41,726 bases of DNA from Caldithrix sp. (GCA_004356825.1 SMXC01000167.1:1-41726); one strand, 5' to 3'; positions 25,915-36,049 are shown, numbered from the stretch's first letter. The notes: a model not told the origin generated them from the sequence alone. A program made the numbers and translations.

Positions 25915-27228
25915 ATGCAACCAACAAAAGTTCTCATAATGGGAGCGGCAGGTAGAGATTTTCATAATTTTAATTTACTGTATAGGAATAACGACCAATA
26001 CAAGGTTTTAGCTTTTACTGCCGCCCAAATTCCTGATATCGAGGGTAGAATATATCCACCTGAGCTCGCAGGTAATCTATATTCTGAAGGCATTCCGATT
26101 CATCACGAAGACGAACTGGAAAGTCTGATTCAAGAGAAGCAAGTCGATGAAGTGGTGTTTTCTTATAGTGACGTTTCCCATGAATATGTTATGCACCAGG
26201 CGGCCTTGGTAAACGCTGCCGGTGCATCTTTTGTGTTGTTGAATACCCGCAAAACTATGATAAAAAGTACCAAGCCAGTGGTGGCAATTTGTGCCGTTCG
26301 CACGGGCTGCGGCAAAAGTCAGACTACCCGTGCCGTCGCTTCAATCTTAAAGAAAATGGATAAGAAATTAGTCGTTGTACGGCATCCGATGCCTTACGGG
26401 AATCTGGTTGCGCAAAAGTGCCAAAGGTTTGCGAATTACGATGATTTAAAAAAGCACGACTGCACAATTGAGGAGCGAGAAGAGTATGAACCGCATTTGG
26501 CAATGGGGTCAATTATTTATGCCGGAATTGACTATGAGGAGATTTTAGCCAAGGCACAAGTAGAAGCAGATGTCGTAATCTGGGATGGTGGCAACAATGA
26601 TACACCCTTTTTTAAGCCTGATTTGCACATTGTTGTCACGGATCCGCTTCGGCCCGGGCATGAACTAAGATACTATCCCGGTGAGACCAATTTGCGCATG
26701 GCGGATGTGGTTATTATTAATAAAGAGGGAAGTGCGAAGTTAGAAGATATTGAGAAAGTGCGGGAAAATACGCATAAGCTAAATGGTAAAGCAACTGTAA
26801 TTGATGCAGTATCCCCTATCTCTGTTGAAGATTCGGCCATTATTAGAGGTAAAAGAGTTTTAGCTGTCGAAGATGGGCCGACTCTCACCCATGGCGAAAT
26901 GAAATTCGGCGCAGCTGTGGTTGCAGCGAAAAAGTTCGGAGCTGCGGAAATTGTTGACCCAAGACCATTTCTCGAAGGTACTTTAAAGGAAACATTTAAA
27001 CTTTATCCCGAAATTGGTGCGGTCTTACCCGCTATGGGATACGGTTCTGCCCAGATGAAAGATCTGGAAACAACGATTAATAATACGGATTGTGACGTGG
27101 TTATTATCGGTACGCCCATTGATCTCAGAAAGCTGATTAACCTAAACAAACCGGCGGTTCGGGTGACCTACGATCTTCAGGAAGTTGGTAAACCAAATCT
27201 GGAAGACGTCCTGCAAAGATTTGCATAG
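25915..27228 (+). CDS. P-loop GTPase related to cyclic 2,3-diphosphoglycerate synthetase
   Basis: VLIMGAAGRDFHNFN; VVAICAVRTGCGKSQTTRAVASIL (Walker A); VIWDGGNNDTPFFKPDLHIVVTDPLRPGHELRYYPGETNLRMADVVIINK. Confidence 0.8.
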   Translation: MQPTKVLIMGAAGRDFHNFNLLYRNNDQYKVLAFTAAQIPDIEGRIYPPELAGNLYSEGIPIHHEDELESLIQEKQVDEVVFSYSDVSHEYVMHQAALVNAAGASFVLLNTRKTMIKSTKPVVAICAVRTGCGKSQTTRAVASILKKMDKKLVVVRHPMPYGNLVAQKCQRFANYDDLKKHDCTIEEREEYEPHLAMGSIIYAGIDYEEILAKAQVEADVVIWDGGNNDTPFFKPDLHIVVTDPLRPGHELRYYPGETNLRMADVVIINKEGSAKLEDIEKVRENTHKLNGKATVIDAVSPISVEDSAIIRGKRVLAVEDGPTLTHGEMKFGAAVVAAKKFGAAEIVDPRPFLEGTLKETFKLYPEIGAVLPAMGYGSAQMKDLETTINNTDCDVVIIGTPIDLRKLINLNKPAVRVTYDLQEVGKPNLEDVLQRFA

Positions 27229-27235
27229 ACATAAA

Positions 27236-28198
27236 ATGAAGGTGGATAGTTCAAATAGCGGCACAATTGCAGTGGTTGCGTTGGGGGGAAACGCAATTTC
27301 GCGGGAGTTCGAAGAAGGAAACATAGCGCAACAATTCGAAAATACGCGCCGCAGTCTCCTTGGAGTCCTCCACCTGATAAAAAAAGGCTACCGCCTGGCA
27401 ATCACGCATGGCAACGGCCCGCAAGTTGGAAACAATCTGATACGAGTTGAGGAAAGTCGACATTTGGTTCCACCCCTGCCGCTGGGGGTCATTGTTGCGG
27501 ATTTGCAAGGCGGCATGGGATACATGATCCAGCAGACGTTGCAAAATAAGTTGCATCTTGCCGAAATTAAACGCGAAGTTGCCACTATTTTGACCCAGGT
27601 AATTGTAGATAAGAATGATCCTTCTGTTTTAGAACCGACCAAGTTTGTCGGTCCCTATATAAAGGAGGCGGAACTAGGTGACGTGACCCGGAAGCGCGGC
27701 TGGGTTATAAAAGAGGATTCCGGTAGAGGCTACCGCAGGGTTGTTCCATCCCCCGTTCCAATTGAAATTGTGGAGAAAGAAACCATCAGGCATTTAGTTG
27801 AAAACGGCACTATTTTAGTCTGCGGCGGCGGCGGCGGGATTCCGGTTTATGTTGAGAACGACGGGACTTATGAAGGGGTCGATGCTGTTATTGACAAGGA
27901 TTTAGCAGCTGCGATCTTAGCGCGAAATATTAGGGCCGAGGAGTTATACATTTTGACCGCTGTTGAAAAAGTCGCTTTAAACTTCCGAAAAGCGAATGAA
28001 ATTCAACTCGATAAAATAACAGTCCGGGAAGCAAGAAAGTATCTTGAGGATGGCCAGTTTCCAAAAGGCAGCATGGGACCGAAGATTCAAGCGGCTATCA
28101 ATTTTATCGAAGAGGGTGGCAAAGAAGTGATTATTAGTTCAATTGATAAAATGACCGATGCTGCTGAAGGAAAAACCGGAACAAAGATTGTTGCTTAA
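27236..28198 (+). CDS. arcC: Carbamate kinase
   Basis: VALGGNAISREFEEG; YRLAITHGNGPQVGNNLIRVEESRH; ILVCGGGGGIPVY...GVDAVIDKDLAAAILA; GSMGPKIQAAINFIEEGGKEVIISSIDKM. ATG 27236 is the likely start. Confidence 0.9.
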   Translation: MKVDSSNSGTIAVVALGGNAISREFEEGNIAQQFENTRRSLLGVLHLIKKGYRLAITHGNGPQVGNNLIRVEESRHLVPPLPLGVIVADLQGGMGYMIQQTLQNKLHLAEIKREVATILTQVIVDKNDPSVLEPTKFVGPYIKEAELGDVTRKRGWVIKEDSGRGYRRVVPSPVPIEIVEKETIRHLVENGTILVCGGGGGIPVYVENDGTYEGVDAVIDKDLAAAILARNIRAEELYILTAVEKVALNFRKANEIQLDKITVREARKYLEDGQFPKGSMGPKIQAAINFIEEGGKEVIISSIDKMTDAAEGKTGTKIVA

Positions 28199-28291
28199 GC
28201 TGAGAAGTAATAATTTTCGAGCCGATCTTGTCGAGAATTATTAACAACTGCTTTCACAAAACTAGAATATCCCAATTTACAGGAGGTAGAT

Positions 28292-29449
28292 TTGAAAATT
28301 CACGAATATCAGGCAAAGGCAATTTTAAAGAATTTTGGCGTTGAGGTGCCTCGTGGCTATCTGGCGGAAACAGCGATCGAAGCTAAAAAGTTTGCTGCTG
28401 AATTAGGGGGGACTGTAGTTGTGAAAGCCCAAATACACGCGGGCGGCCGCGGCAAAGGGGGGGGCGTAAAAATTGCCAAAAACGCAGACGAGGCTGAAGC
28501 TTTTGCAACGGAAATGATCGGCATGAATCTCGTCACCCACCAAACCGGGCCGAAGGGGAAAAAAGTCCGCAAAGTCTTGATTGAAGAAGGGTTGGATATC
28601 CTGCGCGAGCTCTATTTGGGAATCGTTTTAGACCGGACCAATGGCCAACTGGTTTTTATGGCCAGTACCGAAGGCGGTGTAGAAATCGAAAAGGTGGCCA
28701 GCGAAACCCCGGAAAAGATTTTGAAAGAGCACATCGATCTTACGGTGGGGTTGCAGCCTTTTCAAGCGAGAAAGTTGGCGTTCGGTTTAGGTTTGCAAGG
28801 TGAACAGGTAAAGCATGCTTTAAAGTTTTTCAATGCGTTGTACAAAGCATTTATGGAATCGGACTGTTCAATGGCGGAAATTAACCCGCTGGTGGTGACC
28901 AAAGATGGCAACGTTCTCGCCCTAGATGCCAAAATAACTTTCGATGATAACGCCATGTATCGTCACAAAGATTTTGCTGAACTGCGGGACGTATACGAAG
29001 AAGAACCGCTGGAAGTGGAGGCATCGAAATACGGTTTAAACTATATTAAGTTGGACGGCGTGGTAGGGTGTATGGTAAACGGTGCGGGTCTGGCGATGGC
29101 AACAATGGACATGATAAAGATTGCCGGCTCTGAACCCGCTAACTTCCTGGATGTTGGCGGCGGCGCTAGCGCCGAAACTGTGGAAAACGGCTTCAAAATT
29201 TTGTTGTCCGACAAAAACGTCAAGGCTGTTTTGATTAATATCTTTGGTGGCATCGTGCGCTGCGATAGGGTGGCGAAGGGTGTCATTAAGGCAGCTTCGA
29301 AAATGGACATTAATGTGCCTGTGGTGGTTAGACTTGAAGGTACCAACGCGGAGGAAGCCGCCAAACTCCTTGAAGAGTCTGACTTATCTTTCGAAGTTGG
29401 CCGAAATTTCCAGGAGGCTGCTGAAAAGATTGTCGCAGCCATCGCTTGA
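28292..29449 (+). CDS. sucC: Succinyl-CoA ligase beta subunit
   Basis: [69 protein letters not shown] start after GGAGG. Confidence 0.97.
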   Translation: MKIHEYQAKAILKNFGVEVPRGYLAETAIEAKKFAAELGGTVVVKAQIHAGGRGKGGGVKIAKNADEAEAFATEMIGMNLVTHQTGPKGKKVRKVLIEEGLDILRELYLGIVLDRTNGQLVFMASTEGGVEIEKVASETPEKILKEHIDLTVGLQPFQARKLAFGLGLQGEQVKHALKFFNALYKAFMESDCSMAEINPLVVTKDGNVLALDAKITFDDNAMYRHKDFAELRDVYEEEPLEVEASKYGLNYIKLDGVVGCMVNGAGLAMATMDMIKIAGSEPANFLDVGGGASAETVENGFKILLSDKNVKAVLINIFGGIVRCDRVAKGVIKAASKMDINVPVVVRLEGTNAEEAAKLLEESDLSFEVGRNFQEAAEKIVAAIA

Positions 29450-29496
29450 TAATTACTTACGGACCTAGTTTTTATAAATCGTGAAGGAGAAATAAA

Positions 29497-30369
29497 TTGA
29501 GCATATTAGTTGATGAAAATACCCGACTTGTTGTTCAGGGGATAACCGGGAGTGAAGGGTCATTTCATACCCGCCAGATGATTGAATACGGGACAAATGT
29601 TATCGCTGGTGTTACACCGGGTAAAGGTGGCCAAAAGTTCGATGACAAGGTCCCGGTTTTTAATACACTAGATGAAGCAGTTCGGGAGACCGGGGCGAAT
29701 GCTTCTGCTATTTTTGTGCCTCCACCATTTGCTGCAGACGCAATCATGGAATCTGCAAATGCCGGAATTGCTTTGGTGGTCTGCATCACCGAAGGTATTC
29801 CCACCTTGGACATGGTAAAAGTCCATGCATATTTAAAAGATCGCAATACCCGCTTAATCGGTCCGAACTGTCCCGGAGTTATTTCACCCGGGAAATGCAA
29901 AATCGGAATCATGCCCGGTTTTATTCATCAACCGGGCAAGGTTGGCCTTATCTCTCGAAGTGGCACCCTCACTTATGAAGCAGTGAAGCAGCTCAGCGAT
30001 TTGGGGATCGGTCAATCAACTTGCATCGGAATAGGCGGCGATCCGATTATTGGTACAACATTTACCGACGCGCTTAAGATTTTCAAAGATGACACGGATA
30101 CCGAAGCCGTGGTCATGATTGGTGAGATCGGTGGCACTGCTGAACAAGAAGCCGCTGCTTATATAAATGAGAACCTGGATAAACCGGTGGTGGCCTATGT
30201 GGCGGGTCGGACGGCACCTCCTGGAAGACGAATGGGGCACGCCGGTGCAATTATTTCGGGAAGCGAAGGGACAGCCACTGAAAAAACCGAGATTTTGCGG
30301 AATGCAGGCGTTCATGTTGCGGAGACTCCCGCAGAGATTGGCGCAACGATGCAGAAAGCTTTAAGCTAA
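29497..30369 (+). CDS. sucD: Succinyl-CoA ligase alpha subunit
   Basis: [75 protein letters not shown] start. Confidence 0.97.
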   Translation: MSILVDENTRLVVQGITGSEGSFHTRQMIEYGTNVIAGVTPGKGGQKFDDKVPVFNTLDEAVRETGANASAIFVPPPFAADAIMESANAGIALVVCITEGIPTLDMVKVHAYLKDRNTRLIGPNCPGVISPGKCKIGIMPGFIHQPGKVGLISRSGTLTYEAVKQLSDLGIGQSTCIGIGGDPIIGTTFTDALKIFKDDTDTEAVVMIGEIGGTAEQEAAAYINENLDKPVVAYVAGRTAPPGRRMGHAGAIISGSEGTATEKTEILRNAGVHVAETPAEIGATMQKALS

Positions 30370-30423
30370 ACTAAATTTAATCAACTCAACTCAACTCAAC
30401 TCACTTGTGCATTATTCATAAAA

Positions 30424-30600
30424 GTTTACTACAGAGACACTAAGCCTGTCCTGAGCGTGCCGAATGGACACGGAGAATAAAAGATTTATAACGAGCGTGT
30501 TTTCAAAACAAAGTTTTTGAAATCGAAATGATTACGCTGACATATGTTCAATATCTCCAATATAATCAAACCTCTGTGCCTTTGTGTCTCTGTGGTTCAT
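30424..30600. repeat. Intergenic element with ends of the ACCACAGAGACAC... type in inverted orientation
   Basis: CTACAGAGACACTAAG...ACACGGAGAA at left; reverse complement of the right end reads ACCACAGAGACACAAAGGCACAGAGG. Confidence 0.55.
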
Positions 30601-30672
30601 GAATTATTCAAACTCACTTCAGTTTGGTTTTTGTGAATTGGAGTTTATCTTTTAATCTAAGGAGAATATGTT

Positions 30673-31101
30673 GTGGAGCTAACTTTGGCAATATTAAAAC
30701 CTGATTGTGTCGGGGCAAATAAAATCGGTAAAGTTGTAGAAAGAATCGAGGCGGCGGGCTATCAAATTCTTTCGATGAAGATGGTTCGTTTAACAAAAGA
30801 AACCGCCGGCGAGTTTTATGCCGTTCATAACGAGAGACCATTTTTTACGGATTTGGTACAATTCATGAGTTCGGGAAAGTGTGTCCCGATGGCTTTGACC
30901 AAAAAAAATGCAGTCGCTGATTTTAGAAAATTAATTGGCGCAACCGACCCCGCCGAAGCTGACCAGGGCACCATTCGCCGGGATTTTGCCGAAAGTAAAC
31001 AAAACAACATTGTCCATGGCTCTGATTCCGTCGCAAATGGAAAACTGGAAATTGGCTTCTTTTTTTCTGAAAAGGAACTTGTCGAGAATAACCTGGCTTA
31101 G
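30673..31101 (+). CDS. ndk: Nucleoside diphosphate kinase
   Basis: [28 protein letters not shown]; active-site [12 protein letters not shown] start. Confidence 0.95.
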   Translation: MELTLAILKPDCVGANKIGKVVERIEAAGYQILSMKMVRLTKETAGEFYAVHNERPFFTDLVQFMSSGKCVPMALTKKNAVADFRKLIGATDPAEADQGTIRRDFAESKQNNIVHGSDSVANGKLEIGFFFSEKELVENNLA

Positions 31102-31121
31102 TTAGCTCAGCCAATTTTTTC

Positions 31122-31150
31122 TTGACTCTTGCCCGAAGAAGTGTTACATT
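31122..31150 (+). promoter_or_regulatory. Putative sigma70 promoter for the yceD-rpmF-fab operon
   Basis: TTGACT (31122-31127), 17-bp spacer, TACATT (31145-31150), just before ORF 31179. Confidence 0.5.
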
Positions 31151-31178
31151 AATTGTATTATTTGTAGACTCTTAATGT

Positions 31179-31694
31179 ATGAAGATTAATGTTCACAGCC
31201 TTACAGATGGCGTCCATATCTTTGAATTCGACTTAGATGGCTCTGAATTGGATCTGGGAAAACAAGATTTTTCTATTAAGGAGATATCTTTACGGTGTAC
31301 CGTAAATAAAAGCGATAAGAATGTTTATATAGCTTTCAGGGCAAGGGCTAAGGTTGGCTTTGTTTGTGACAGTTGCCTGGTCGATTTCGCCGATGTTTTA
31401 GTAGAGGAGTTCTCTATATTTTACACTTCAGAAAAAGAGACGGTTAAATACGATGACGAGCAAGTCGTTCAGTTATTCAAACCGGGCACTCCAATAGATC
31501 TGAGCAATGGACTCAAAGAGAATCTACTCTTAGCCATCCCGATGAAAATTGTCTGTTCAGAGGATTGCAAGGGTTTATGCTTATCCTGCGGTATGAATTT
31601 GAATGAAGATAGATGTAATTGTAAAAAGACTGTGGTGGACCCGAGATGGGCTGGCTTAGAACAATTAAGAAACGAATCACCCTGTATAAATTGA
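31179..31694 (+). CDS. DUF177/YceD family protein
   Basis: Upstream of rpmF; CDSCLVDFADVLVEEFSIFYTSE ... CSEDCKGLCLSCGMNLNEDRCNC...DPRWAGLEQL is typical of DUF177. Confidence 0.9.
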   Translation: MKINVHSLTDGVHIFEFDLDGSELDLGKQDFSIKEISLRCTVNKSDKNVYIAFRARAKVGFVCDSCLVDFADVLVEEFSIFYTSEKETVKYDDEQVVQLFKPGTPIDLSNGLKENLLLAIPMKIVCSEDCKGLCLSCGMNLNEDRCNCKKTVVDPRWAGLEQLRNESPCIN

Positions 31695-31713
31695 GTTAAA
31701 TAAGGAGAATAGG

Positions 31714-31896
31714 TTGCCATTACCGAAAAGAAGACATTCGAAATCACGGAGAGATAAAAGAAGAACGCATTGGAAGCTGACGGCGCCGAATGTAGCGGAA
31801 TGCTCTAACTGTCATCAACCGAAACTGCCGCATCATGCCTGTCCAAATTGCGGCTACTATAATGGCCGTTCGGTATTTCTTCCAAAAGAAGTTTAA
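31714..31896 (+). CDS. rpmF: 50S ribosomal protein L32
   Basis: MPLPKRRHSKSRRDKRRTHWKL; CSNCHQPKLPHHACPNCGYYNGR; TTG start. Confidence 0.95.
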   Translation: MPLPKRRHSKSRRDKRRTHWKLTAPNVAECSNCHQPKLPHHACPNCGYYNGRSVFLPKEV

Positions 31897-31961
31897 TCTG
31901 CAGAGTTGGGATTGAGGTTACCGCCTTTGGAGGGGTCTGACCACAATAATCTAAGAAATAA

Positions 31962-32984
31962 ATGAAGATCGCCATTGACGCTATGGGCGGTGATTATGCC
32001 CCTGAAGCCATCATCCATGGAGGCGTTGAGGCTGCCAAGTCTGGGAAAGGAGAATATGAGGTCGTATTTGTTGGAGATGAATCCACAATAAGTTCAATTC
32101 TTTCCAGACATTTTAGAATCCAAGAATATCCAATATCAATTATTCATGCATCTCAAAAGATCGAGATGTGTGAAACTCCTACCGTTGCTTTGAAAAAAAA
32201 ACCCGATGCTTCTGTTGTCGTTGCGATGAAGTTGCACAAACAGGGCAAAGTCGACGCCGTTGTAACTGCGGGTCATACCGGCGCTTCGATGGCTTCAGCT
32301 TTTTTTAGCTTGGGCAGGATAAAAGGAGTCAGGCGTCCTGCCATCGGCTCGCTCATCCCCCATGGGCAGGGAGTGACTTTACTCATTGATGTCGGTGCCA
32401 ATTTAGAATGTAAACCGATTCACTTATTACAATTTGGAATAATGGGTGACATCTATATGAAAAATGTTTATCATATTGCTGAGCCCAAAATAGGTTTGCT
32501 TAATATTGGCGAGGAAGCGACAAAGGGTAACAAAATTCATAAAGAAGGAAATAGAATTCTTACTGAGAGTAACTTGAACTTCGTCGGCAATGTTGAGGGC
32601 AGAGACATCATGAGCGGACTCGTGGATGTCATCGTCTGCGAGGGCTTTGTCGGCAATGTTGTCTTGAAGTTTGCTGAGAGTTTTAACGGAGTTTACTCCA
32701 AAACTCTAAAAAGAAAGATTGGGAAAAAAGTATTTTCAAACATCGGTGCGTTTTTTTTAAAACCGACGTTTAAGAGACTGCGTCGAATTTATGACTATGA
32801 AGAATATGGTGGCGCTCCTTTGTTAGGCATAAACGGAACCTGTATGATTTGTCACGGAAGTTCGACCCCCAAGGCAATTATGCACGCAGTCATAGAGGCA
32901 AGCTCCATGATTAAGCAACGGGTGAATGAAAAGATAAGTCAGGAACTTGTCGGAATGATGGAGGAGGGAAAAAATGCAGAATAA
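31962..32984 (+). CDS. plsX: Phosphate acyltransferase PlsX
   Basis: MKIAIDAMGGDYAPEAIIHGGVEAA; AVVTAGHTGASMASAFFSLGRIKGVRRPAI; GVNGTCMICHGSS-like GINGTCMICHGSS. Confidence 0.96.
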   Translation: MKIAIDAMGGDYAPEAIIHGGVEAAKSGKGEYEVVFVGDESTISSILSRHFRIQEYPISIIHASQKIEMCETPTVALKKKPDASVVVAMKLHKQGKVDAVVTAGHTGASMASAFFSLGRIKGVRRPAIGSLIPHGQGVTLLIDVGANLECKPIHLLQFGIMGDIYMKNVYHIAEPKIGLLNIGEEATKGNKIHKEGNRILTESNLNFVGNVEGRDIMSGLVDVIVCEGFVGNVVLKFAESFNGVYSKTLKRKIGKKVFSNIGAFFLKPTFKRLRRIYDYEEYGGAPLLGINGTCMICHGSSTPKAIMHAVIEASSMIKQRVNEKISQELVGMMEEGKNAE

Positions 32985-33966
32985 GACTGTGAGTTCAATG
33001 ATCTGCGGGATAGGCGCGGCCGTTCCGGAGAGAATTCTCACCAATGCCGATTTGGCAAAAATGGTGGATACCACTGACCAGTGGATTCATGAACGCACGG
33101 GAATGAAAGTCCGTCATATAGTTGACGATAAGGTGCAGAATTCTGACTTATCTGCACAAGCTGCAAAGAAAGCTTTGGACGATGCACAAATGACCGCCGA
33201 AGAAATTGACACAATTATCGTCGCGACAGTGACCGGCGATGTCAGATTCCCTGCCACCGCCTGCTATGTCCAGGAAAAAATTGGCGCTGTAAATGCCGCC
33301 GCTTTTGATATTTCAGCCGCGTGTTCAGGCTTTCTTTTCGGACTTAGAATCGCCGACGCATTTATCGCATCCGGAAAAAGTAAGAATGTCCTGATCATTG
33401 GCTGTGAAATTCTGTCCAGAATAGTGGATTGGAAAGACCGGGCAACCTGTGTTTTATTTGGCGATGCAGCAGGTGCTGCCATTGTGGGCCCGGCAAATAA
33501 CGACGGCCGCGGTGTTTTAGGAACATTTATCAAGACCGATGGCAGGCTCACTCAACTCTTGTGGGCGCCCGGCGGCGGTACCCGATTCCCTGCGGAGGTA
33601 GCTTTAAGTGAGAACATGAATAGTATCAAAATGAAGGGGCAGGAGGTGTTCAAAGCTGCAGTTACTGCAATGGGTGACGCGGCTGTCCATATATTGGAAG
33701 AAACCGGGATAACGCCGGATGAGATCGATCTTCTGATCCCTCACCAGGCAAATATCAGGATCATTAATGCGACTGCGCGCCGTTTGAAAATGCCGATGGA
33801 AAAAGTTTTTGTAAACGTACAAGACTATGGCAATACTTCGGCGGCCTCTATTCCGTTAGCGCTCACCGAAGCACGCCAAAAAGGAATTTTAAAAGACGGC
33901 GACATTTGTGTGATGGTAGCTTTTGGCGGCGGCTTTACCTGGGCTTCGGCTGCGGTCCGATTTTAA
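32974..33966 (+). CDS. fabH: Beta-ketoacyl-ACP synthase III
   Basis: GIGAAVPERILTNADLAKMVDTTDQWIHERTGMKVRHI; FDISAACSGFLFGL; LIPHQANIRIINATARRL; FGGGFTWASAAVRF. Confidence 0.97.
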   Translation: MQNKTVSSMICGIGAAVPERILTNADLAKMVDTTDQWIHERTGMKVRHIVDDKVQNSDLSAQAAKKALDDAQMTAEEIDTIIVATVTGDVRFPATACYVQEKIGAVNAAAFDISAACSGFLFGLRIADAFIASGKSKNVLIIGCEILSRIVDWKDRATCVLFGDAAGAAIVGPANNDGRGVLGTFIKTDGRLTQLLWAPGGGTRFPAEVALSENMNSIKMKGQEVFKAAVTAMGDAAVHILEETGITPDEIDLLIPHQANIRIINATARRLKMPMEKVFVNVQDYGNTSAASIPLALTEARQKGILKDGDICVMVAFGGGFTWASAAVRF

Positions 33967-34003
33967 ATCCATTTACGATTTTTGAATTTTACGGAGGGTA
34001 AAA

Positions 34004-34921
34004 ATCGGTAGACTAGCATTTATATTTCCTGGCCAGGGTTCGCAGTTTGTGGGAATGGCAAAAGATCTATATGACCGTTGTGAGTATGTAAAGCAAACCT
34101 ATAAGAGGGCCAATGAAATTCTTGGGTTTGATTTGGCCGAAATCTGTTTTAACGGACCCGAGGAAGAACTCAAGCAAACCCGGGTCACTCAGCCGGCAAT
34201 TTTTGTACACAGCGCTCTCTTAATAAATTTTTTTAGTGATAAGAATATTAAGCCGGCAATGGCGGCCGGACATAGTCTTGGCGAATATTCCGCTCTTTAC
34301 TGCGCAGAGGCTTTGACCTTCGACGACACATTAAGATTGGTCAAAGTTCGTGCAGAACTTATGCAAAAAGCCGGTGAAATCAATAAAGGGACTATGGCAG
34401 CGTTCATTGGCTTGCAGGAGGATGTTGTTGCAGAAGTTTGTGAAAGTGCAAGTTCCGCGGGCGTTGTTCAGGTTGCGAATTTTAATTCACCGGGACAAAT
34501 TGTGATTTCCGGATCTGTTGCCGGGGTAAATCGCGCTATCGAAATCGCCAAAGAAAAGGGGGCGAAGCGGGCAATTCTGCTTGGAGTTGGCGGCGCCTTT
34601 CATTCTCCTTTAATGGAATATGCTTCCGAAGGATTGCAGAAAGCGCTGGCAGAAGTTGAGATTAAGCCCACAAGTATCCCGGTTTATTCAAATGTGCATG
34701 CGAAGCCAATTACTCAACCGGACGAAATCAGACAGCTTTTGGCAGCACAGCTAACAAGTCCGGTGCAATGGCTGAAGATTGTAAGAAACATGATCCAGGA
34801 TGGCGCTTCGGAGTTTTATGAAGTGGGACCCGGCTCGGTTTTAAGAGGCCTTTTAAAACGGATTAACCGAGAAGTTACCGGAAAATCGATTGGTAAATTA
34901 TCTGATTTGGAAAATAACTGA
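34004..34921 (+). CDS. fabD: Malonyl-CoA:ACP transacylase, apparent AUC start
   Basis: In-frame upstream extension of ORF 34049: (M)GRLAFIFPGQGSQFVGMAKDLYDR; GHSLGEYSAL; GGAFHSPLM. GGAGG at 33993-33997 precedes ATC 34004; no ATG/GTG/TTG in frame after TGA 33983 until GTG 34049. Confidence 0.9.
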   Translation: MGRLAFIFPGQGSQFVGMAKDLYDRCEYVKQTYKRANEILGFDLAEICFNGPEEELKQTRVTQPAIFVHSALLINFFSDKNIKPAMAAGHSLGEYSALYCAEALTFDDTLRLVKVRAELMQKAGEINKGTMAAFIGLQEDVVAEVCESASSAGVVQVANFNSPGQIVISGSVAGVNRAIEIAKEKGAKRAILLGVGGAFHSPLMEYASEGLQKALAEVEIKPTSIPVYSNVHAKPITQPDEIRQLLAAQLTSPVQWLKIVRNMIQDGASEFYEVGPGSVLRGLLKRINREVTGKSIGKLSDLENN

Positions 34922-34924
34922 GCG

Positions 34925-35665
34925 ATGAGTCGACCGGATAAAATTGCAATTGTGACCGGGGCCTCACGGGGAATTGGTCGAACCATTGCACTCAGACTTG
35001 CCAAAGAAGGCGCCGACCTCGTGGTAACGGCAACAACATTTGCAAGTGCCAATAAGGTAGCCGGAGAAATTGAGCAGCTTGGCCGAAAAGCGCTGGCCTT
35101 TGCTTTAAATGTCGCCGAAATTCGGGAATGTGAAAGCTTGGTCAAAACTACCCTGGAGAAATTCTCCAGGATCGATATTCTGATAAACAATGCAGGCGTC
35201 ACCAGCGATAATCTTCTCATTCGGATGAAAGAGGAAGAATGGGATAAGGTAATCGATGTAAATCTGAAAGGGACATTCAACTGCATTCGAGCCTCTACCA
35301 AAACTTTCATGAAACAACGGGCCGGAAAAATTATTAATATCACATCGGTGGTTGGAATTAGCGGCAACGCCGGTCAGGCAAACTACAGCGCCTCCAAAGC
35401 AGGCGTGATTGGATTAACAAAGTCAGTGGCCAGGGAACTTGCCCCACGGAACATTCAAGTGAATGCGGTAGCGCCCGGTTATATTGAGACGGATATGACC
35501 AAAAGTTTGCCCGACGATGTCATGCAAACTTTGATAGATGCTATTCCACTTCGCCGCATGGGCACTACGGAGGATGTGGCGTCTTTGGTTTCATTTCTGG
35601 CCTCTGAAAATTCTGATTATATTACGGGTCAAATCATTAGCGTCGACGGTGGGATGGTGATGTAG
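34925..35665 (+). CDS. fabG: 3-oxoacyl-ACP reductase
   Basis: IAIVTGASRGIGRTIALRLAKEGA; NNAGVTSDNLLIRMKEEEWDKVIDVNLKGTFNC; YSASKAGVIGLTKSVARELAPRNIQVNAVAPGYIETDMT. Confidence 0.97.
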   Translation: MSRPDKIAIVTGASRGIGRTIALRLAKEGADLVVTATTFASANKVAGEIEQLGRKALAFALNVAEIRECESLVKTTLEKFSRIDILINNAGVTSDNLLIRMKEEEWDKVIDVNLKGTFNCIRASTKTFMKQRAGKIINITSVVGISGNAGQANYSASKAGVIGLTKSVARELAPRNIQVNAVAPGYIETDMTKSLPDDVMQTLIDAIPLRRMGTTEDVASLVSFLASENSDYITGQIISVDGGMVM

Positions 35666-35781
35666 CACCGTCACTACCCTGTTATTCGATCAGATAGAGT
35701 CATCTGATGATGCCCCTTACTAAAATGTCAAAATAAAGAGTTGTTTAAAGAAAATCTAATCAAATAAGGGAGGAGAGTTTA

Positions 35782-36024
35782 ATGGCACTAAAAGACAAAG
35801 TTAACGAAATAATAGTTGAACAACTAGGCGTGGAGGCAAGCGAAGTAAAAGACGGAGCTTCATTTATCGATGATCTTGGCGCTGATTCGCTGGATACGGT
35901 AGAACTTGTAATGGCATTTGAGGAGGAGTTTGACATTGAAATTCCGGATGAGGATGCAGAAAAGTTAAACACCGTTGGCGATGCTGTCAAGTACTTAGAA
36001 GATAAAATAGCAAAGAAAGAATAA
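35782..36024 (+). CDS. acpP: Acyl carrier protein
   Basis: [46 protein letters not shown] with DSL phosphopantetheine site. Confidence 0.98.
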   Translation: MALKDKVNEIIVEQLGVEASEVKDGASFIDDLGADSLDTVELVMAFEEEFDIEIPDEDAEKLNTVGDAVKYLEDKIAKKE

Positions 36025-36049
36025 AATTTCCAGGAATCATTTAAGCTCT

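Noticed and set aside
34816-35367. 183-aa minus-strand ORF over fabD/fabG
   Set aside because: Antisense to fabG; no family features.
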